Shown here piece after piece: positions 1 to 8,703 of a DNA stretch of 64,000 nucleotides (position 1 is its first letter; each line of letters starts with the position of its first letter). The notes under the pieces were generated by a model. It made no database searches, was not told the origin of the DNA, and saw nothing but the letters and a program-made list of their open reading frames with translations. The DNA comes from Bacillus bingmayongensis (GTDB lineage: Bacteria > Bacillota > Bacilli > Bacillales > Bacillaceae_G). The translations under genes and the position numbers were made by a program. The stretch is from the NCBI RefSeq assembly GCF_000299035.1, contig NZ_JH921517.1:237317-301316 (forward strand). The letters are read 5' to 3'.

Positions 1-48
1 GTTATAATAAAAGAACAGAATTGCATAGAGAATGTATAGGGAGGACTT

Positions 49-927
49 ATGGAGAAAAAACAACATCGAAAAGAAAGTATTATCCATCTATTGTATCGTT
101 TAGTTATGATTGTCTTTGGTGCAACATGTGCGGCGGTAGCAATTGAACTATTTTTAATGCCGAATAAAATTATTGATGGCGGTATTATCGGTATTTCCCT
201 CATACTAGATTACCTTACACCTAACATTTGGTGGTTAAGTTTTTCTACTTTAGTTGTCATCCTCAATATCCCGTTTATGTATTCCGGTTATAAACAAATT
301 GGGAAAACTTTCATGTTATCTTCTGCTTTTGCAATTGTAGCTTTAGCGTTCATTGAGACAACATTACATACCATTAAACCATTTACGACAGAACCGATTT
401 TAGCAACTGTTTTTGGCGGGCTTATTTTAGGCCTTGGTGTAGGGCTTGTTATTCGTCATGGTGGTTCATTAGATGGTACAGAAATTATGGGGATTTTATT
501 AACAAAGAAATTACCGTTTTCTGTCGGTGAATTCGTTATGTTTGTGAATTTATTTATTTTTGCTTGGGCTGCATTTGTATTTGGTGTCGAGCAAGCGATG
601 TATTCTGTTATGACATACTATATTGCGTTTAAAACAATTGATACGGTTATTCAAGGGTTGGATGAAACAAAAGCAGTTCTAATTGTATCAGATCAATATG
701 AAGAAGTATCAAATGCAATTTTACACCGCCTTGGTCGTGGGACAACGAAACTTGTTGCTAAGGGTGGTTATACAGATAAAGAAAAAGAAGTAATTTATGC
801 AGTCGTTACACGTCTTGAGGTAACGAAATTAAAATCAATTGTTCATGAAATTGATGAAAATGCCTTTATTACAATTATGAGCACGCAAGAGACAAATGGC
901 GGTAAATTTAAATCAGCAATTCATTAA
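49..927 (+). CDS. yqfU: YitT family membrane protein (YqfU-like)
   Basis: A 292-residue integral membrane protein of the YitT/DUF161-DUF2179 family; the molecular function of the family is not established. The first ~200 residues hold several hydrophobic helices, and a soluble domain of about 80 residues (DUF2179-like, rich in K, E and V) forms the C-terminus. The ATG at 49 follows a GGGAGGA ribosome binding site at 39-46. It lies upstream of zur as in B. subtilis, where yqfU precedes the zur gene. A hairpin terminator at 1024-1054 separates it from the zinc operon. The family is clear; the function is unknown. Confidence 0.88.
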   Translation: MEKKQHRKESIIHLLYRLVMIVFGATCAAVAIELFLMPNKIIDGGIIGISLILDYLTPNIWWLSFSTLVVILNIPFMYSGYKQIGKTFMLSSAFAIVALAFIETTLHTIKPFTTEPILATVFGGLILGLGVGLVIRHGGSLDGTEIMGILLTKKLPFSVGEFVMFVNLFIFAWAAFVFGVEQAMYSVMTYYIAFKTIDTVIQGLDETKAVLIVSDQYEEVSNAILHRLGRGTTKLVAKGGYTDKEKEVIYAVVTRLEVTKLKSIVHEIDENAFITIMSTQETNGGKFKSAIH

Positions 928-934
928 AAATACG

Positions 935-1018
935 TATTCAAAAAAGAAACTAGAGAGAGTCAATCGGTCCGGGCGCAAGAGGAAATGTGACAGCTATCTT
1001 TGTCGTGATTTTTGAATA
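935..1018. other. Structured intergenic element closed by a 10-bp stem
   Basis: TATTCAAAAA at 935-944 is perfectly complementary to TTTTTGAATA at 1009-1018, closing a domain of about 64 nt. Inside is GCAAGAGGAAATGTGACAGC (975-994), which resembles, in inverse orientation, a stretch of the structured region near 26848 (AGCTGTCACATTCTCTTC). It sits in the 3' untranslated region of yqfU, just before its terminator. I do not recognise it as a known RNA family. Confidence 0.4.
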
Positions 1019-1023
1019 TCCTT

Positions 1024-1054
1024 AAAAAGTAGAGAGATTTTCTCTGCTTTTTTG
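1024..1054 (+). terminator. Terminator after yqfU
   Basis: An 11-bp stem (1025-1035 with 1041-1051, one G-T pair) and a 5-nt loop are followed by a T run. Confidence 0.8.
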
Positions 1055-1104
1055 TTATAATAATAAGGTTGTCCAAAATAAAGAATATATTTTAGGCAGA
1101 TTGG

Positions 1105-1133
1105 TTTACAACTATAATAAGCTATACTATAAT
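1105..1133 (+). promoter_or_regulatory. SigA promoter of the znuC-znuB-zur operon
   Basis: TTTACA (1105-1110) and TATAAT (1128-1133) are separated by 17 bp. They lie about 50 bp upstream of the znuC start. Confidence 0.8.
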
Positions 1134-1145
1134 TCAAATAGAAAT

Positions 1146-1166
1146 AAATCGGAATCATTCTGAATT
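1146..1166. promoter_or_regulatory. Zur box
   Basis: The 21 bases starting AAATCGGAATCATTC match 16 of 20 defined positions of the B. subtilis Zur palindrome (AAATCGTAAT-N-ATTACGATTT) as I remember it. The site lies just downstream of the predicted transcription start, where bound Zn-Zur would block the operon that encodes Zur itself. Confidence 0.75.
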
Positions 1167-1183
1167 AAAATAGGTGAGATGCT

Positions 1184-1954
1184 ATGAATAATATGTTGGA
1201 AATAGAAGGGCTGACATTTCGGTATGAAGATCGAAATGTGTTAGAAGATATTAATTTGCAAGTTCCCAAGGGGGCTTTTTTAGGTTTGGTTGGGCCTAAT
1301 GGATCTGGTAAATCGACCTTATTAAAGTGTATATTAGGTGTTTTGAAGCCGAAGAAGGGAAGTATTCGGTTATTTGGTATTGATAGTAAGAAATTTAAAG
1401 AGTGGAATAAAATTGGTTATGTTTCACAAAAGGCTAACAGCTTTAATTCTGGTTTTCCAGCGACTGTCTTTGAAGTTGTTTCAATGGGACTTGTTTCAAA
1501 AAAGGGTCTATTTCGTTTCTTGAAGAAAGAAGATAAAGAAAAGGTCACAAAGGCAATCTCAGATGTAGGAATGAGTGAATTTCAAAATCGTAACATCGGA
1601 GAGCTTTCCGGTGGGCAACAGCAACGTGTATTTATCGCACGTGCGCTTGTAAGCAACCCAGAATTACTGATTTTGGACGAGCCTACAGTGGGGATTGATA
1701 TAAAGAGTGTAGAGAGCTTTTATGAGATACTAGAAGATTTAAATAAAAAACTAGGTATCACACTGATTCTGGTTACACACGATATGGGGGCTGTAACAGA
1801 GAAGGTGACGCATGTTGCCTGTTTAAATCAGCATTTACATTTCCATGGAAATGTTGAGAAATTCCGAGAGTTAGAAGATGCGGAAATGTCGATTTTATAT
1901 GGACATCATGTTCATCGTTTAGAGCATGATCATGAGCATCACGGGAGGATATAA
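1184..1954 (+). CDS. znuC: Zinc ABC transporter ATP-binding protein
   Basis: A 256-residue ATPase subunit of a metal (zinc/manganese family) ABC importer, acting on the inner face of the membrane. Walker A GPNGSGKST is at residues 37-45; the signature LSGGQQQR and Walker B LLILDEPT follow at the expected distances. The last ~18 residues are histidine-rich (YGHHVHRLEHDHEHH), which fits metal handling. Its stop overlaps the ATG of the permease gene (1954), and zur follows, so substrate assignment to zinc rests on the Zur box and the regulator. No substrate-binding protein gene is present in the operon. The ATG at 1184 follows AGGTGAG. Confidence 0.92.
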   Translation: MNNMLEIEGLTFRYEDRNVLEDINLQVPKGAFLGLVGPNGSGKSTLLKCILGVLKPKKGSIRLFGIDSKKFKEWNKIGYVSQKANSFNSGFPATVFEVVSMGLVSKKGLFRFLKKEDKEKVTKAISDVGMSEFQNRNIGELSGGQQQRVFIARALVSNPELLILDEPTVGIDIKSVESFYEILEDLNKKLGITLILVTHDMGAVTEKVTHVACLNQHLHFHGNVEKFRELEDAEMSILYGHHVHRLEHDHEHHGRI

Positions 1955-2787
1955 TGATACAGGATTTTTTACAATATGATTTTTTACGTAATTCTTTATA
2001 CGCTGGTATTTTAATAGGACTTGTTGCCCCATTAATTGGTGTGTTTGTTGTCATTCGCCGTTTGTCACTGATTGCAGATGCATTGAGTCATGTGACATTA
2101 TCAGGGATTGCCGCAAGTTTGTTGCTGGAAAAAACAATTTTTACAGGTGGATTTTTAAATCCGTTATATATGGGGATGATTTTTTCAATAGGCGGGGCGC
2201 TATTAATTGAAAAATTACGTACTGTATATAAACATTATCAAGAATTAGCGATTCCGATTATTCTTTCAGCAGGGATGGGAATTGGAGTTATCTTTATTTC
2301 GCTTGCCAATGGATTTAATACGGATTTATTTAGTTATTTATTTGGTAGCGTGAGCGCTGTAACGAACACAGATTTAATTCTTATTGGTATTGTAGCAATC
2401 GTAGTTATTGCAACGATCATTTTATTATATAAAGAGTTATTTTTATTATCATTTGACGAGGAATATGCTGTATCAACAGGACTTCGTGCAAAATGGATTC
2501 ACTTTATTTTTATTATTTTAGTTGCGCTTGTTATTGCGGTATCAATGCGTGTTGTTGGGGTTCTTCTCGTGTCATCTTTAATGACGTTACCAGTTGCAGC
2601 AAGTATCCGCATCGCAAAAGGTTTTAAACAAACAATTTTCTTTTCCATTTTATTTGGTGAAATTTCCGTGATAGGTGGGCTGTTCGCTTCTTATCAGCTT
2701 GATTTAGCTCCAGGTGGTACAATTGTTATGCTAGCGGTTCTTATTTTAATCGGTGCAATCTTATGGAAGAAGAAAAAAACTGCATAA
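1954..2787 (+). CDS. znuB: Zinc ABC transporter permease
   Basis: A 277-residue, highly hydrophobic ABC-3 family permease (ZnuB/AdcB/MntB type) with about eight transmembrane helices; it would form the channel for zinc uptake with ZnuC. The family hallmark near residues 25-50 ([23 protein letters not shown]) is conserved, split here by my description only. The gene starts on the last base of znuC, so the two are translationally coupled, and zur begins 13 bp after its stop. The zinc-binding lipoprotein partner must be encoded elsewhere. Confidence 0.92.
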   Translation: MIQDFLQYDFLRNSLYAGILIGLVAPLIGVFVVIRRLSLIADALSHVTLSGIAASLLLEKTIFTGGFLNPLYMGMIFSIGGALLIEKLRTVYKHYQELAIPIILSAGMGIGVIFISLANGFNTDLFSYLFGSVSAVTNTDLILIGIVAIVVIATIILLYKELFLLSFDEEYAVSTGLRAKWIHFIFIILVALVIAVSMRVVGVLLVSSLMTLPVAASIRIAKGFKQTIFFSILFGEISVIGGLFASYQLDLAPGGTIVMLAVLILIGAILWKKKKTA

Positions 2788-2800
2788 AGTAGGGATAGTT

Positions 2801-3214
2801 ATGAATCTGACAGAAGCTTTACGCCTTATGAAAGAAAAAGGCTATAAACACACTGGAAAAAGGGAAGAAATGTTACGTTTATTTGTGGCTCATAATCGCT
2901 ATTTAACTGCAAAAGATGTTTTAGAGCATATGAAGGATGATTACCCAGGGCTAAGTTTTGATACCATCTATCGTAATTTAACGGTATTTGCTGAAATTGG
3001 TGTTTTAGAACAAACAGAACTAAATGGAGAAAAACATTTCCGGTTTACATGTTCTATTATGGAACATCATCATCATTTCATTTGCTTGGATTGTGGTGGT
3101 ACAAAAGAAATTACTTCTTGTCCAATGGATTTTATGAATAAAGATTTTAAAGGATATGAGGTAACGGGGCATAAGTTTGAAATATATGGACGTTGCCCGA
3201 AGTGTGCAAAGTAA
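2801..3214 (+). CDS. zur: Zinc uptake regulator Zur (Fur family)
   Basis: A 137-residue Fur-family repressor. An N-terminal winged-helix domain (about residues 1-85) is followed by a dimerisation and metal-binding domain with [13 protein letters not shown] and a final GRCPKCAK, giving two CxxC pairs for the structural zinc. I chose the ATG at 2801, which follows AGGGAT, over an upstream in-frame ATG inside znuB. As third gene of the znuCB operon it is expected to repress its own transcription through the box at 1146-1166. Assignment to Zur rather than Fur or PerR comes from the operon and the position next to yqfU. Confidence 0.9.
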   Translation: MNLTEALRLMKEKGYKHTGKREEMLRLFVAHNRYLTAKDVLEHMKDDYPGLSFDTIYRNLTVFAEIGVLEQTELNGEKHFRFTCSIMEHHHHFICLDCGGTKEITSCPMDFMNKDFKGYEVTGHKFEIYGRCPKCAK

Positions 3215-3250
3215 GAGCTCGTCAGTTACGAAACTGACGAGCTTTTATTT
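3213..3250 (+). terminator. Terminator after zur
   Basis: A perfect 11-bp stem GCTCGTCAGTT (3217-3227) with AACTGACGAGC (3232-3242) is followed by TTTTATTTTT. Confidence 0.88.
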
Positions 3251-3273
3251 TTAGTTTTCTTACAAACATATAA

Positions 3274-3316
3274 TAAAAACGGCTATCTGGTAACATCCAG
3301 ACAGCCGTTTTTTATT
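3274..3316 (-). terminator. Terminator after ispG
   Basis: AAAACGGCT-A-TCTGG pairs with CCAGA-C-AGCCGTTTT. The T-rich end lies on both strands, so it may work in both directions; it ends the minus-strand ispG. Confidence 0.8.
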
Positions 3317-4427
3317 ATTGCTCTTGTTTTTCTTTTTCTTTTTCTTGATTTGCAGCCATTTCAGCAGCAATTACATCAATTTCTTTTTTGAGTTCTTCTA
3401 CCATTGTTTCTTCCGGTACTTTACGAACGACTTTTCCTTTACGGAATAATAAACCTTCTCCGCGTGCGCCAGCAATACCGATATCAGCTTCACGAGCTTC
3501 ACCAGGACCGTTTACAGCGCAGCCAAGTACAGCAACTTTAATTGGTACTTTCAGTGTAGAGATGTATTCTTCTACTTCATTTGCAATACTGATAAGGTCA
3601 ATTTCAATACGACCGCATGTTGGACAAGAAATAAGCGTCGCAGCGTTCGATGCAAGACCGAATGATTTTAACAATTCGCGAGCAACTTTTACTTCTTCCA
3701 CTGGATCAGCACTTAATGAAATACGAAGTGTATTTCCGATACCTTTACTTAAGATTGCTCCAAGACCGGCAGCACTTTTTACAGTGCCGGCAAATAGTGT
3801 TCCGGATTCTGTAATACCTAAGTGTAATGGGTAATCAAAAGCACGAGCTGCTTTTTCATAAGCTTCAATTGCTAAGTTAACATCAGAGGCTTTCATTGAC
3901 ACGATAATATCATGGAAATCTAAGTCCTCTAAAATTTTAATATGATGCAGTGCACTTTCAACCATACCATCTGCAGTAGGGTATCCATATTTTTCTAAAA
4001 TATGACGTTCTAATGAACCAGCATTTACACCAATACGAATTGGAATACCGCGTTCTTTTGCAGCATTTACAACCGCTTCTACTTTATGGCGGCGCCCAAT
4101 GTTTCCTGGGTTGATACGTACTTTATCAATGCCGCCTTCAATTGCTTTTAAAGCAAGACGATAATCAAAGTGAATATCGGCAACAAGTGGGATGTTAATT
4201 TGTTTTTTAATATCAGCAATAGCATTTGCTGCGCGTTCGTCTGGAACAGCAACGCGGACAATTTGACAACCTGCTTCTTCTAAACGTTTGATTTCAGCAA
4301 CAGTTGCTTCTACATCATGCGTTTTTGTTGTTGTCATACTTTGTATAATTAATTCATTATTACCGCCAATTGTTAAATTACCGACTTTAACAGGACGTGT
4401 TTTTGTACGATGAGTCATTTCATTCAC
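3315..4427 (-). CDS. ispG: 4-hydroxy-3-methylbut-2-en-1-yl diphosphate synthase
   Basis: The GcpE/IspG iron-sulfur enzyme of the non-mevalonate isoprenoid pathway, reducing MEcPP to HMBPP in the cytosol. The TIM-barrel half and a C-terminal [4Fe-4S] half are present, with cluster cysteines in SCPTCGR and [12 protein letters not shown] place the start at the GTG at 4427 (protein begins VNEMTHRTK) because AAGGAG lies about 12 bases upstream; an ATG three codons later (4418) is an alternative, and the open frame continues upstream without a better site. The C-terminus is a short charged repeat (EKEKEK) encoded by three TTTTTC units (3327-3344). Length 370 residues is usual. Confidence 0.95.
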   Translation of the reverse strand: MNEMTHRTKTRPVKVGNLTIGGNNELIIQSMTTTKTHDVEATVAEIKRLEEAGCQIVRVAVPDERAANAIADIKKQINIPLVADIHFDYRLALKAIEGGIDKVRINPGNIGRRHKVEAVVNAAKERGIPIRIGVNAGSLERHILEKYGYPTADGMVESALHHIKILEDLDFHDIIVSMKASDVNLAIEAYEKAARAFDYPLHLGITESGTLFAGTVKSAAGLGAILSKGIGNTLRISLSADPVEEVKVARELLKSFGLASNAATLISCPTCGRIEIDLISIANEVEEYISTLKVPIKVAVLGCAVNGPGEAREADIGIAGARGEGLLFRKGKVVRKVPEETMVEELKKEIDVIAAEMAANQEKEKEKQEQ

Positions 4428-4582
4428 GAATAGATCGCTCTCCTTATAAAAGAAGTTTCTTATTTTGCCCTTCATATCAAATATAGTATATGTGATATGA
4501 AGCAATAGAAACCTATATGCTCGGTTTCGCTTTTACTATTGTATCAGCGCCTTTATGTAATTGACAAGGATTAAGTGATGGT

Positions 4583-4930
4583 TCATTGATATAACGGGAA
4601 TTTGTAAGATTTTCCGATTTGAATTTTTGTAGAAGGTGTATTTTTATTTAATTGTTTAAAATCATCGATTACAGTTTCAATAGAAGGAACTTTTTTCTTA
4701 TTAATCGCTTCTGTAATAGATAAAACAGTGTCTCCTGTTTTTACTTCAATCGCTTTATACTGTGCATCTGTTTCTTTTTTTGCTTTTGTCTCAACATTTT
4801 CTTTTTTTACAGTTTGGACAGCTGTTGTTTTTTTGTATGAACTTAACATTGGTAAAGTACCAATTTTTATATCGTAATAAAACACGTAACCGAGAACAAG
4901 CACAAGTAAGAATGCACTAAGTCTCTTCAT
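4583..4930 (-). CDS. Membrane-anchored LysM-like protein (YqfZ-like)
   Basis: A 115-residue protein with one N-terminal transmembrane segment (about residues 4-20), a charged lysine-rich linker, and a C-terminal LysM-like domain of ~55 residues (IEVKTGDTVLSI ... IQIGKSYKFPLY). LysM domains bind peptidoglycan, so the protein probably faces the cell wall. Position beside ispG matches B. subtilis yqfZ, a sporulation-associated LysM gene. I chose the ATG at 4930, which follows AAAGGAGTGAGGA; the frame is open further upstream but without a binding site. Confidence 0.7.
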   Translation of the reverse strand: MKRLSAFLLVLVLGYVFYYDIKIGTLPMLSSYKKTTAVQTVKKENVETKAKKETDAQYKAIEVKTGDTVLSITEAINKKKVPSIETVIDDFKQLNKNTPSTKIQIGKSYKFPLYQ

Positions 4931-4966
4931 ATTCCTCACTCCTTTGTTAGGAAATATATGCTTGTC

Positions 4967-4996
4967 CAAAAAAAAAATGCCAAAATGGCATTTTTT
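4967..4996 (-). terminator. Terminator of the DUF1189 gene
   Basis: AAAAAATGCCA and TGGCATTTTTT form a hairpin that overlaps the end of the minus-strand gene and is followed by a U run on that strand. Confidence 0.7.
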
Positions 4997-5762
4997 ATAG
5001 TTCGTGTTTTTCTTTAGGTTTTGGTATTTCTTTAATTGTTAAGTACAGAACAATTAAAATGATGGCAGTGTACAGAAGAAATGTTCCTGGCACATTTATG
5101 TTTAATAAATTCATAATCATAAAGAAAATGGTTGGAATTGTATAGCTGTAAGCTGTTAATGTCCAAACTTGTTTGTAAGATACCTTTCGTTGACCAACCA
5201 TTGTTGAACCGACAAAGGCTAAAATGGTTGTGCCTAGGAACGAAATAAATAATTGGAACAAGTAAATGGCTATTCCAACACCAAACATGAGGAATGGATA
5301 GATATTATCAACGGCTGATACAATGCCTTGGATATCTTTTTTCTCAAATGTCCCATTGCCGAAGTCACTGTAAGCTTGACTTTGTGTTTGATTGTTATTA
5401 ATAGATACGACTTTATCTTTTAAGACGAATACACCTTGTTTATTTGTATATGCATTCGTATCTGTTGCATTAGGGTCAAATACGAAAATAAAATCTCCAT
5501 CTTCTTTTATAATAGGTTCTTTGATGTCAGCATGAAGCTCGCCATTCTCAATTTTAAAATCTGGGAGATCTTTTTCAATTGATTGATGTACAGAAGATAC
5601 GACATCTTGTACGAAGTTTCCAAATGTAAAAGTTTTTGGGATCGTCGCAAGTAAACACAATAACATGATATATAGAATCGTTTTCCCCATTTTTTGAAAA
5701 CGAAAAAGCGCCATGTCTTTTGGTGAATACAAACTTTTTACTAGTTGGGTAAATATGGACAT
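4995..5762 (-). CDS. yqgB: DUF1189 membrane protein (YqgB-like)
   Basis: A 255-residue protein with one hydrophobic segment near residues 28-45, an extracytoplasmic region of ~110 residues, and three or four C-terminal membrane helices, followed by a short charged tail (PKPKEKHEL). This is the DUF1189 architecture seen in B. subtilis YqgB; its biochemical role is not known. The ATG at 5762 follows AAGGAAGTG. It is probably transcribed separately from the LysM gene downstream, as a terminator lies between them. Confidence 0.75.
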   Translation of the reverse strand: MSIFTQLVKSLYSPKDMALFRFQKMGKTILYIMLLCLLATIPKTFTFGNFVQDVVSSVHQSIEKDLPDFKIENGELHADIKEPIIKEDGDFIFVFDPNATDTNAYTNKQGVFVLKDKVVSINNNQTQSQAYSDFGNGTFEKKDIQGIVSAVDNIYPFLMFGVGIAIYLFQLFISFLGTTILAFVGSTMVGQRKVSYKQVWTLTAYSYTIPTIFFMIMNLLNINVPGTFLLYTAIILIVLYLTIKEIPKPKEKHEL

Positions 5763-5899
5763 ATATTCACTTCCTTTGCTATATGTATGATAGGTTGATG
5801 CATAAAATCATTGTAACGTAAGAATCTAGAGAATCACAAGCTATATCGCGTGAAATAAAGTTAATACTCCATAATTGGATTGTATAGAGGACTTGCTAT

Positions 5900-5996
5900 A
5901 TAAAGTGAAATTTTAATCAGTGGAAGTTTTCTTCATCCTCCACTGATTATTAGCCCTCACGAATCGGGGGCTTACTGCCCGTTAATGCGGGATAAA
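5900..5996 (+). repeat. bcr1-type repeat, copy A (internally deleted)
   Basis: This 97-bp copy starts ATAAAGTGAAATTTTAATCAG and ends GTTAATGCGGGATAAA, the same ends as the full 157-bp copy at 33952-34108. About 60 bp of the middle (the second hairpin region) is missing. The rest of 5763-6130 holds nothing else I can support. Confidence 0.75.
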
Positions 5997-6130
5997 AAAT
6001 CTTTGTTAATGATTCACTTGCAGTAAAATCTTGTTTTAAGATATAACGGAAAGCAAAAAAGGTAAACTGCCAGTAACAGTGGAATTGGTGAGAGTTAACC
6101 ATTAGTGAGAGGAGGAAGGTAAAAATACAA

Positions 6131-6160
6131 TTGACACTTTTCTTTTTTATATGGTAAATT
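6131..6160 (+). promoter_or_regulatory. Promoter of the tRNA gene
   Basis: TTGACA (6131-6136) and TAAATT (6155-6160) are 18 bp apart. The predicted start leaves a leader of about 100 nt before the tRNA. Confidence 0.6.
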
Positions 6161-6269
6161 TATCTTACCTTTCTTAATCGATATGTCTCGCAGTTTGCAG
6201 CTTTTATGAATGTTCTGTGGAGACTTGGTGATGAATCTGAATTTCAGTCACCGCTGTATACATAATTCT

Positions 6270-6343
6270 GGACCCTTAGCTCAGCTGGTTAGAGCAGACG
6301 GCTCATAACCGTCCGGTCGTAGGTTCGAGTCCTACAGGGTCCA
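6270..6343 (+). tRNA. tRNA with CAT anticodon (Ile2 or elongator Met)
   Basis: A 74-nt cloverleaf: acceptor GGACCCT/AGGGTCC, D arm with AGCTCAGCTGGTTAGAGC, anticodon stem GACGG/CCGTC with loop CTCATAA (anticodon CAT), TpsiC arm with GGTTCGAGTCC, discriminator A. CCA is not encoded. The lack of a C1-A72 mismatch excludes initiator tRNA. The acceptor stem (GGACCCT, like GGCCCCT of E. coli tRNA-Ile2) suggests the lysidine-modified tRNA-Ile2 that reads AUA, although it would normally be auto-annotated as Met. Confidence 0.95.
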
Positions 6344-6375
6344 TATCCATTTCGCATGTTTATCATGTAGACGAG

Positions 6376-6405
6376 AAGCTTCCTTGTAGAAGGAAGCTTT
6401 TTTTT
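6376..6405 (+). terminator. Terminator after the tRNA
   Basis: AAGCTTCCTT-GTAG-AAGGAAGCTT followed by a T run. Confidence 0.85.
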
Positions 6406-6485
6406 ACGAAATGTATGAGCATTTTGTTTGAAAAGAAATGGGGATTTTGCTACGTTAATGATAGCAAGAAAATGTGATTTAATTT

Positions 6486-6512
6486 GTTTTCACCCTATGG
6501 CAATTAGGGTAA
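6486..6512 (+). promoter_or_regulatory. Possible SigB-type promoter of sodA
   Basis: GTTTTC (6486-6491) and GGGTAA (6507-6512) are 15 bp apart, close to the general-stress SigB pattern (GTTTAA, 12-15 bp, GGGTAT). A SigA reading (TTTTCA, 17 bp, TAAAAT) overlaps it and is equally possible. Confidence 0.4.
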
Positions 6513-6568
6513 AATGAAGTTGTATGCCAATTTATTTTGGCAATACATAAAATGGGAGGAATGTAACA

Positions 6569-7180
6569 ATGGCAAAACATGAATTACCAAATTTACCTTA
6601 TGCGTATGATGCTTTAGAACCTCACTTTGATAAAGAAACAATGAACATCCATCATACAAAACACCACAACACTTACGTAACAAACTTAAATGCTGCGTTA
6701 GAAGGTCATGCAGAACTAGCTGACAAAAGTGTTGAAGAATTAGTTGCAAACTTAAATGAAGTACCAGAAGCAATTCGTACTGCAGTACGTAACAATGGTG
6801 GCGGACATGCGAACCATACTTTCTTCTGGACAATTCTATCTCCAAACGGTGGTGGACAACCAGTAGGTGAACTTGCAGCTGCAATTGAAGCGAAATTCGG
6901 TAGCTTTGATGCATTCAAAGCAGAATTCGCAAAAGCTGGTGCAACTCGCTTCGGTTCTGGTTGGGCTTGGTTAGTAGTAAACAATGGTGAGCTAGAAGTA
7001 ACAAGCACTCCAAACCAAGATTCACCTTTAACAGAAGGTAAAACTCCAGTTATCGGTTTAGACGTTTGGGAACATGCTTACTACTTACATTACCAAAACC
7101 GTCGTCCTGACTACATCGGTGCATTCTGGAACGTTGTAGACTGGAACGCAGCTGAAAAACGTTACCAAGAAGCTAAATAA
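6569..7180 (+). CDS. sodA: Superoxide dismutase (Mn)
   Basis: A 203-residue Fe/Mn superoxide dismutase, which converts superoxide to hydrogen peroxide and oxygen in the cytoplasm. The N-terminal helical hairpin carries the first metal histidine ([11 protein letters not shown]), the second is in HANHTFFW, and the C-terminal ligands are in [13 protein letters not shown]. The pattern GSGWAWLV and the position of Gln favour manganese. GGGAGGAATG precedes the ATG. Position between yqgB and yqgE matches B. subtilis sodA. A terminator follows at 7218-7247. Confidence 0.97.
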   Translation: MAKHELPNLPYAYDALEPHFDKETMNIHHTKHHNTYVTNLNAALEGHAELADKSVEELVANLNEVPEAIRTAVRNNGGGHANHTFFWTILSPNGGGQPVGELAAAIEAKFGSFDAFKAEFAKAGATRFGSGWAWLVVNNGELEVTSTPNQDSPLTEGKTPVIGLDVWEHAYYLHYQNRRPDYIGAFWNVVDWNAAEKRYQEAK

Positions 7181-7217
7181 TATCGCTTATTCCGTTTTGT
7201 GTCAGTCGATATTGAAG

Positions 7218-7247
7218 AAGCTAGGGGAATATTCTCCTAGCTTTTTT
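7218..7247 (+). terminator. Terminator after sodA
   Basis: A 13-bp near-perfect stem (AAGCTAGGGGAAT with ATTCTCCTAGCTT) and a T run. Confidence 0.85.
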
Positions 7248-7316
7248 GTATGCTTTCTTTTACATAATTGCGTCGGTCTTTGGAAGACTAGAACATGAAG
7301 TAAAGGAGAGTTATCT

Positions 7317-8594
7317 ATGAAGTGGAAACATGTAATTGGCGATGTCGAGGTGAATCGTGATTTAGTATTGTTACTTGTTATGGGGGGATTATACACGCTC
7401 GCGATTTCTTTGTCCAACACGTTTGTTAACATTTATTTATGGAAACAAACGCAAAACTATTTGAACCTTGGATTGTATAATTTGGCAAGCGTTGTATTGC
7501 AACCATTAACATTTCTTTTTGCAGGAAAACTGGCAAAGCGGATAGATCGTGCCATTTTACTGCGAATCGGTGTAGGAACATTAGCGACTTTTTTTATTGT
7601 TGTTTTACTCGCGGGAACGCATGCTTCACATTATATTTTATTACTTGGTGGTCTTCTAGGAATTGGATATGGTTTTTATTGGCTGGCATTTAATTTGTTG
7701 ACGTTTGAAATTACAGAGCCTGAAACACGTGATTTTTTTAACGGCTTTCTCGGTCTGCTAACATCCTTCTCTGGAATGATTGGGCCAATAGCAGCGGGGT
7801 ATACGATTTCGCGTATGGAGAAGTGGACCGGTTATACGGTTATCTTTTTTCTTTCCCTAACTTTATTTGCAGTTGCTGTTGTCATAAGTTTCTTTTTATC
7901 AAAAAGAGAATGTGAAGGGCGCTATGAAATTGTTCAAGTTTTGAAAGAACGTAAGATTGATAAAAACTGGGGAAGGATTACCCGAGCACACTTTTTTCAA
8001 GGATTGAGAGAAGGAACGTTCGTTTTTGTTATTTCTGTATACGTCTATTTAGCATCAGGAAGTGAATTTGGGCTAGGAAAGTATAGTTTAGTCAATTCAG
8101 CTGTATCCTTTATATGCTACTATTTTGTTGCGCGTATATTAAAAAAGGAATGGAGAAAAAAAGCGATTTTACTTGGTGGAATTATTTTGTATGTCGTTGT
8201 ATTTTTAGTTATTTTTCATGTTACATATGTAAAACTACTCATTTATGCAGCGTGTATCGCCATTGCCTATCCAATTTTACTCGTTCCATATGGTTCTATG
8301 ACATATGATGTAATTGGAAGAGCAAGGCAGGCGAGAGAGTGGCGTGTGGAGTATATTGTTGTACGAGAGCTATGGCTGAACGGCGGGAGAATATGCTCCA
8401 TTTTAAGTTTTTTATGTGCGGTATCATTTTTTTCACCAGAAAAAAGCTTACCTGTTTTATTATGTATTCTCGGAGCTGGACATTTACTTATTTATTTTGC
8501 TGTTAGAAATGTCAAATACGGGGAGGGGAATCCAAATAAAACAAGGATTCCAGCGCCTGAAACAACTCAAAATCATACTGAACGAGAAGGTTAA
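7317..8594 (+). CDS. yqgE: MFS transporter (YqgE-like)
   Basis: A 425-residue major facilitator superfamily protein with about 12 predicted membrane helices and a hydrophilic, charged loop near residues 195-215, as expected between the two six-helix halves. Substrate unknown. It sits between sodA and pbpA, as yqgE does in B. subtilis. The ATG at 7317 follows AAAGGAGAG. The C-terminal ~25 residues are hydrophilic and probably cytoplasmic. Confidence 0.85.
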   Translation: MKWKHVIGDVEVNRDLVLLLVMGGLYTLAISLSNTFVNIYLWKQTQNYLNLGLYNLASVVLQPLTFLFAGKLAKRIDRAILLRIGVGTLATFFIVVLLAGTHASHYILLLGGLLGIGYGFYWLAFNLLTFEITEPETRDFFNGFLGLLTSFSGMIGPIAAGYTISRMEKWTGYTVIFFLSLTLFAVAVVISFFLSKRECEGRYEIVQVLKERKIDKNWGRITRAHFFQGLREGTFVFVISVYVYLASGSEFGLGKYSLVNSAVSFICYYFVARILKKEWRKKAILLGGIILYVVVFLVIFHVTYVKLLIYAACIAIAYPILLVPYGSMTYDVIGRARQAREWRVEYIVVRELWLNGGRICSILSFLCAVSFFSPEKSLPVLLCILGAGHLLIYFAVRNVKYGEGNPNKTRIPAPETTQNHTEREG

Positions 8595-8644
8595 CTTCTT
8601 CCGTGTTTTATGCTAGAATAAAAAGACATGTAAAACAGCAGTGA

Positions 8645-8670
8645 GGACACCTATAACAAGGTGTCCCTTT
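8645..8670 (+). terminator. Weak terminator after yqgE
   Basis: GGACACCT-ATAACA-AGGTGTCC is a perfect 8-bp stem, followed by a broken T run (CTTTCCT). Confidence 0.5.
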
Positions 8671-8703
8671 CCTATTACATAGCTGTTGGTAGAGGGGGTT
8701 CGT

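Noticed and set aside
3388-3834. 148-codon frame antisense to ispG
   Set aside because: Shadow of a strongly conserved gene; S/R/T/P-rich translation and no initiation signals.
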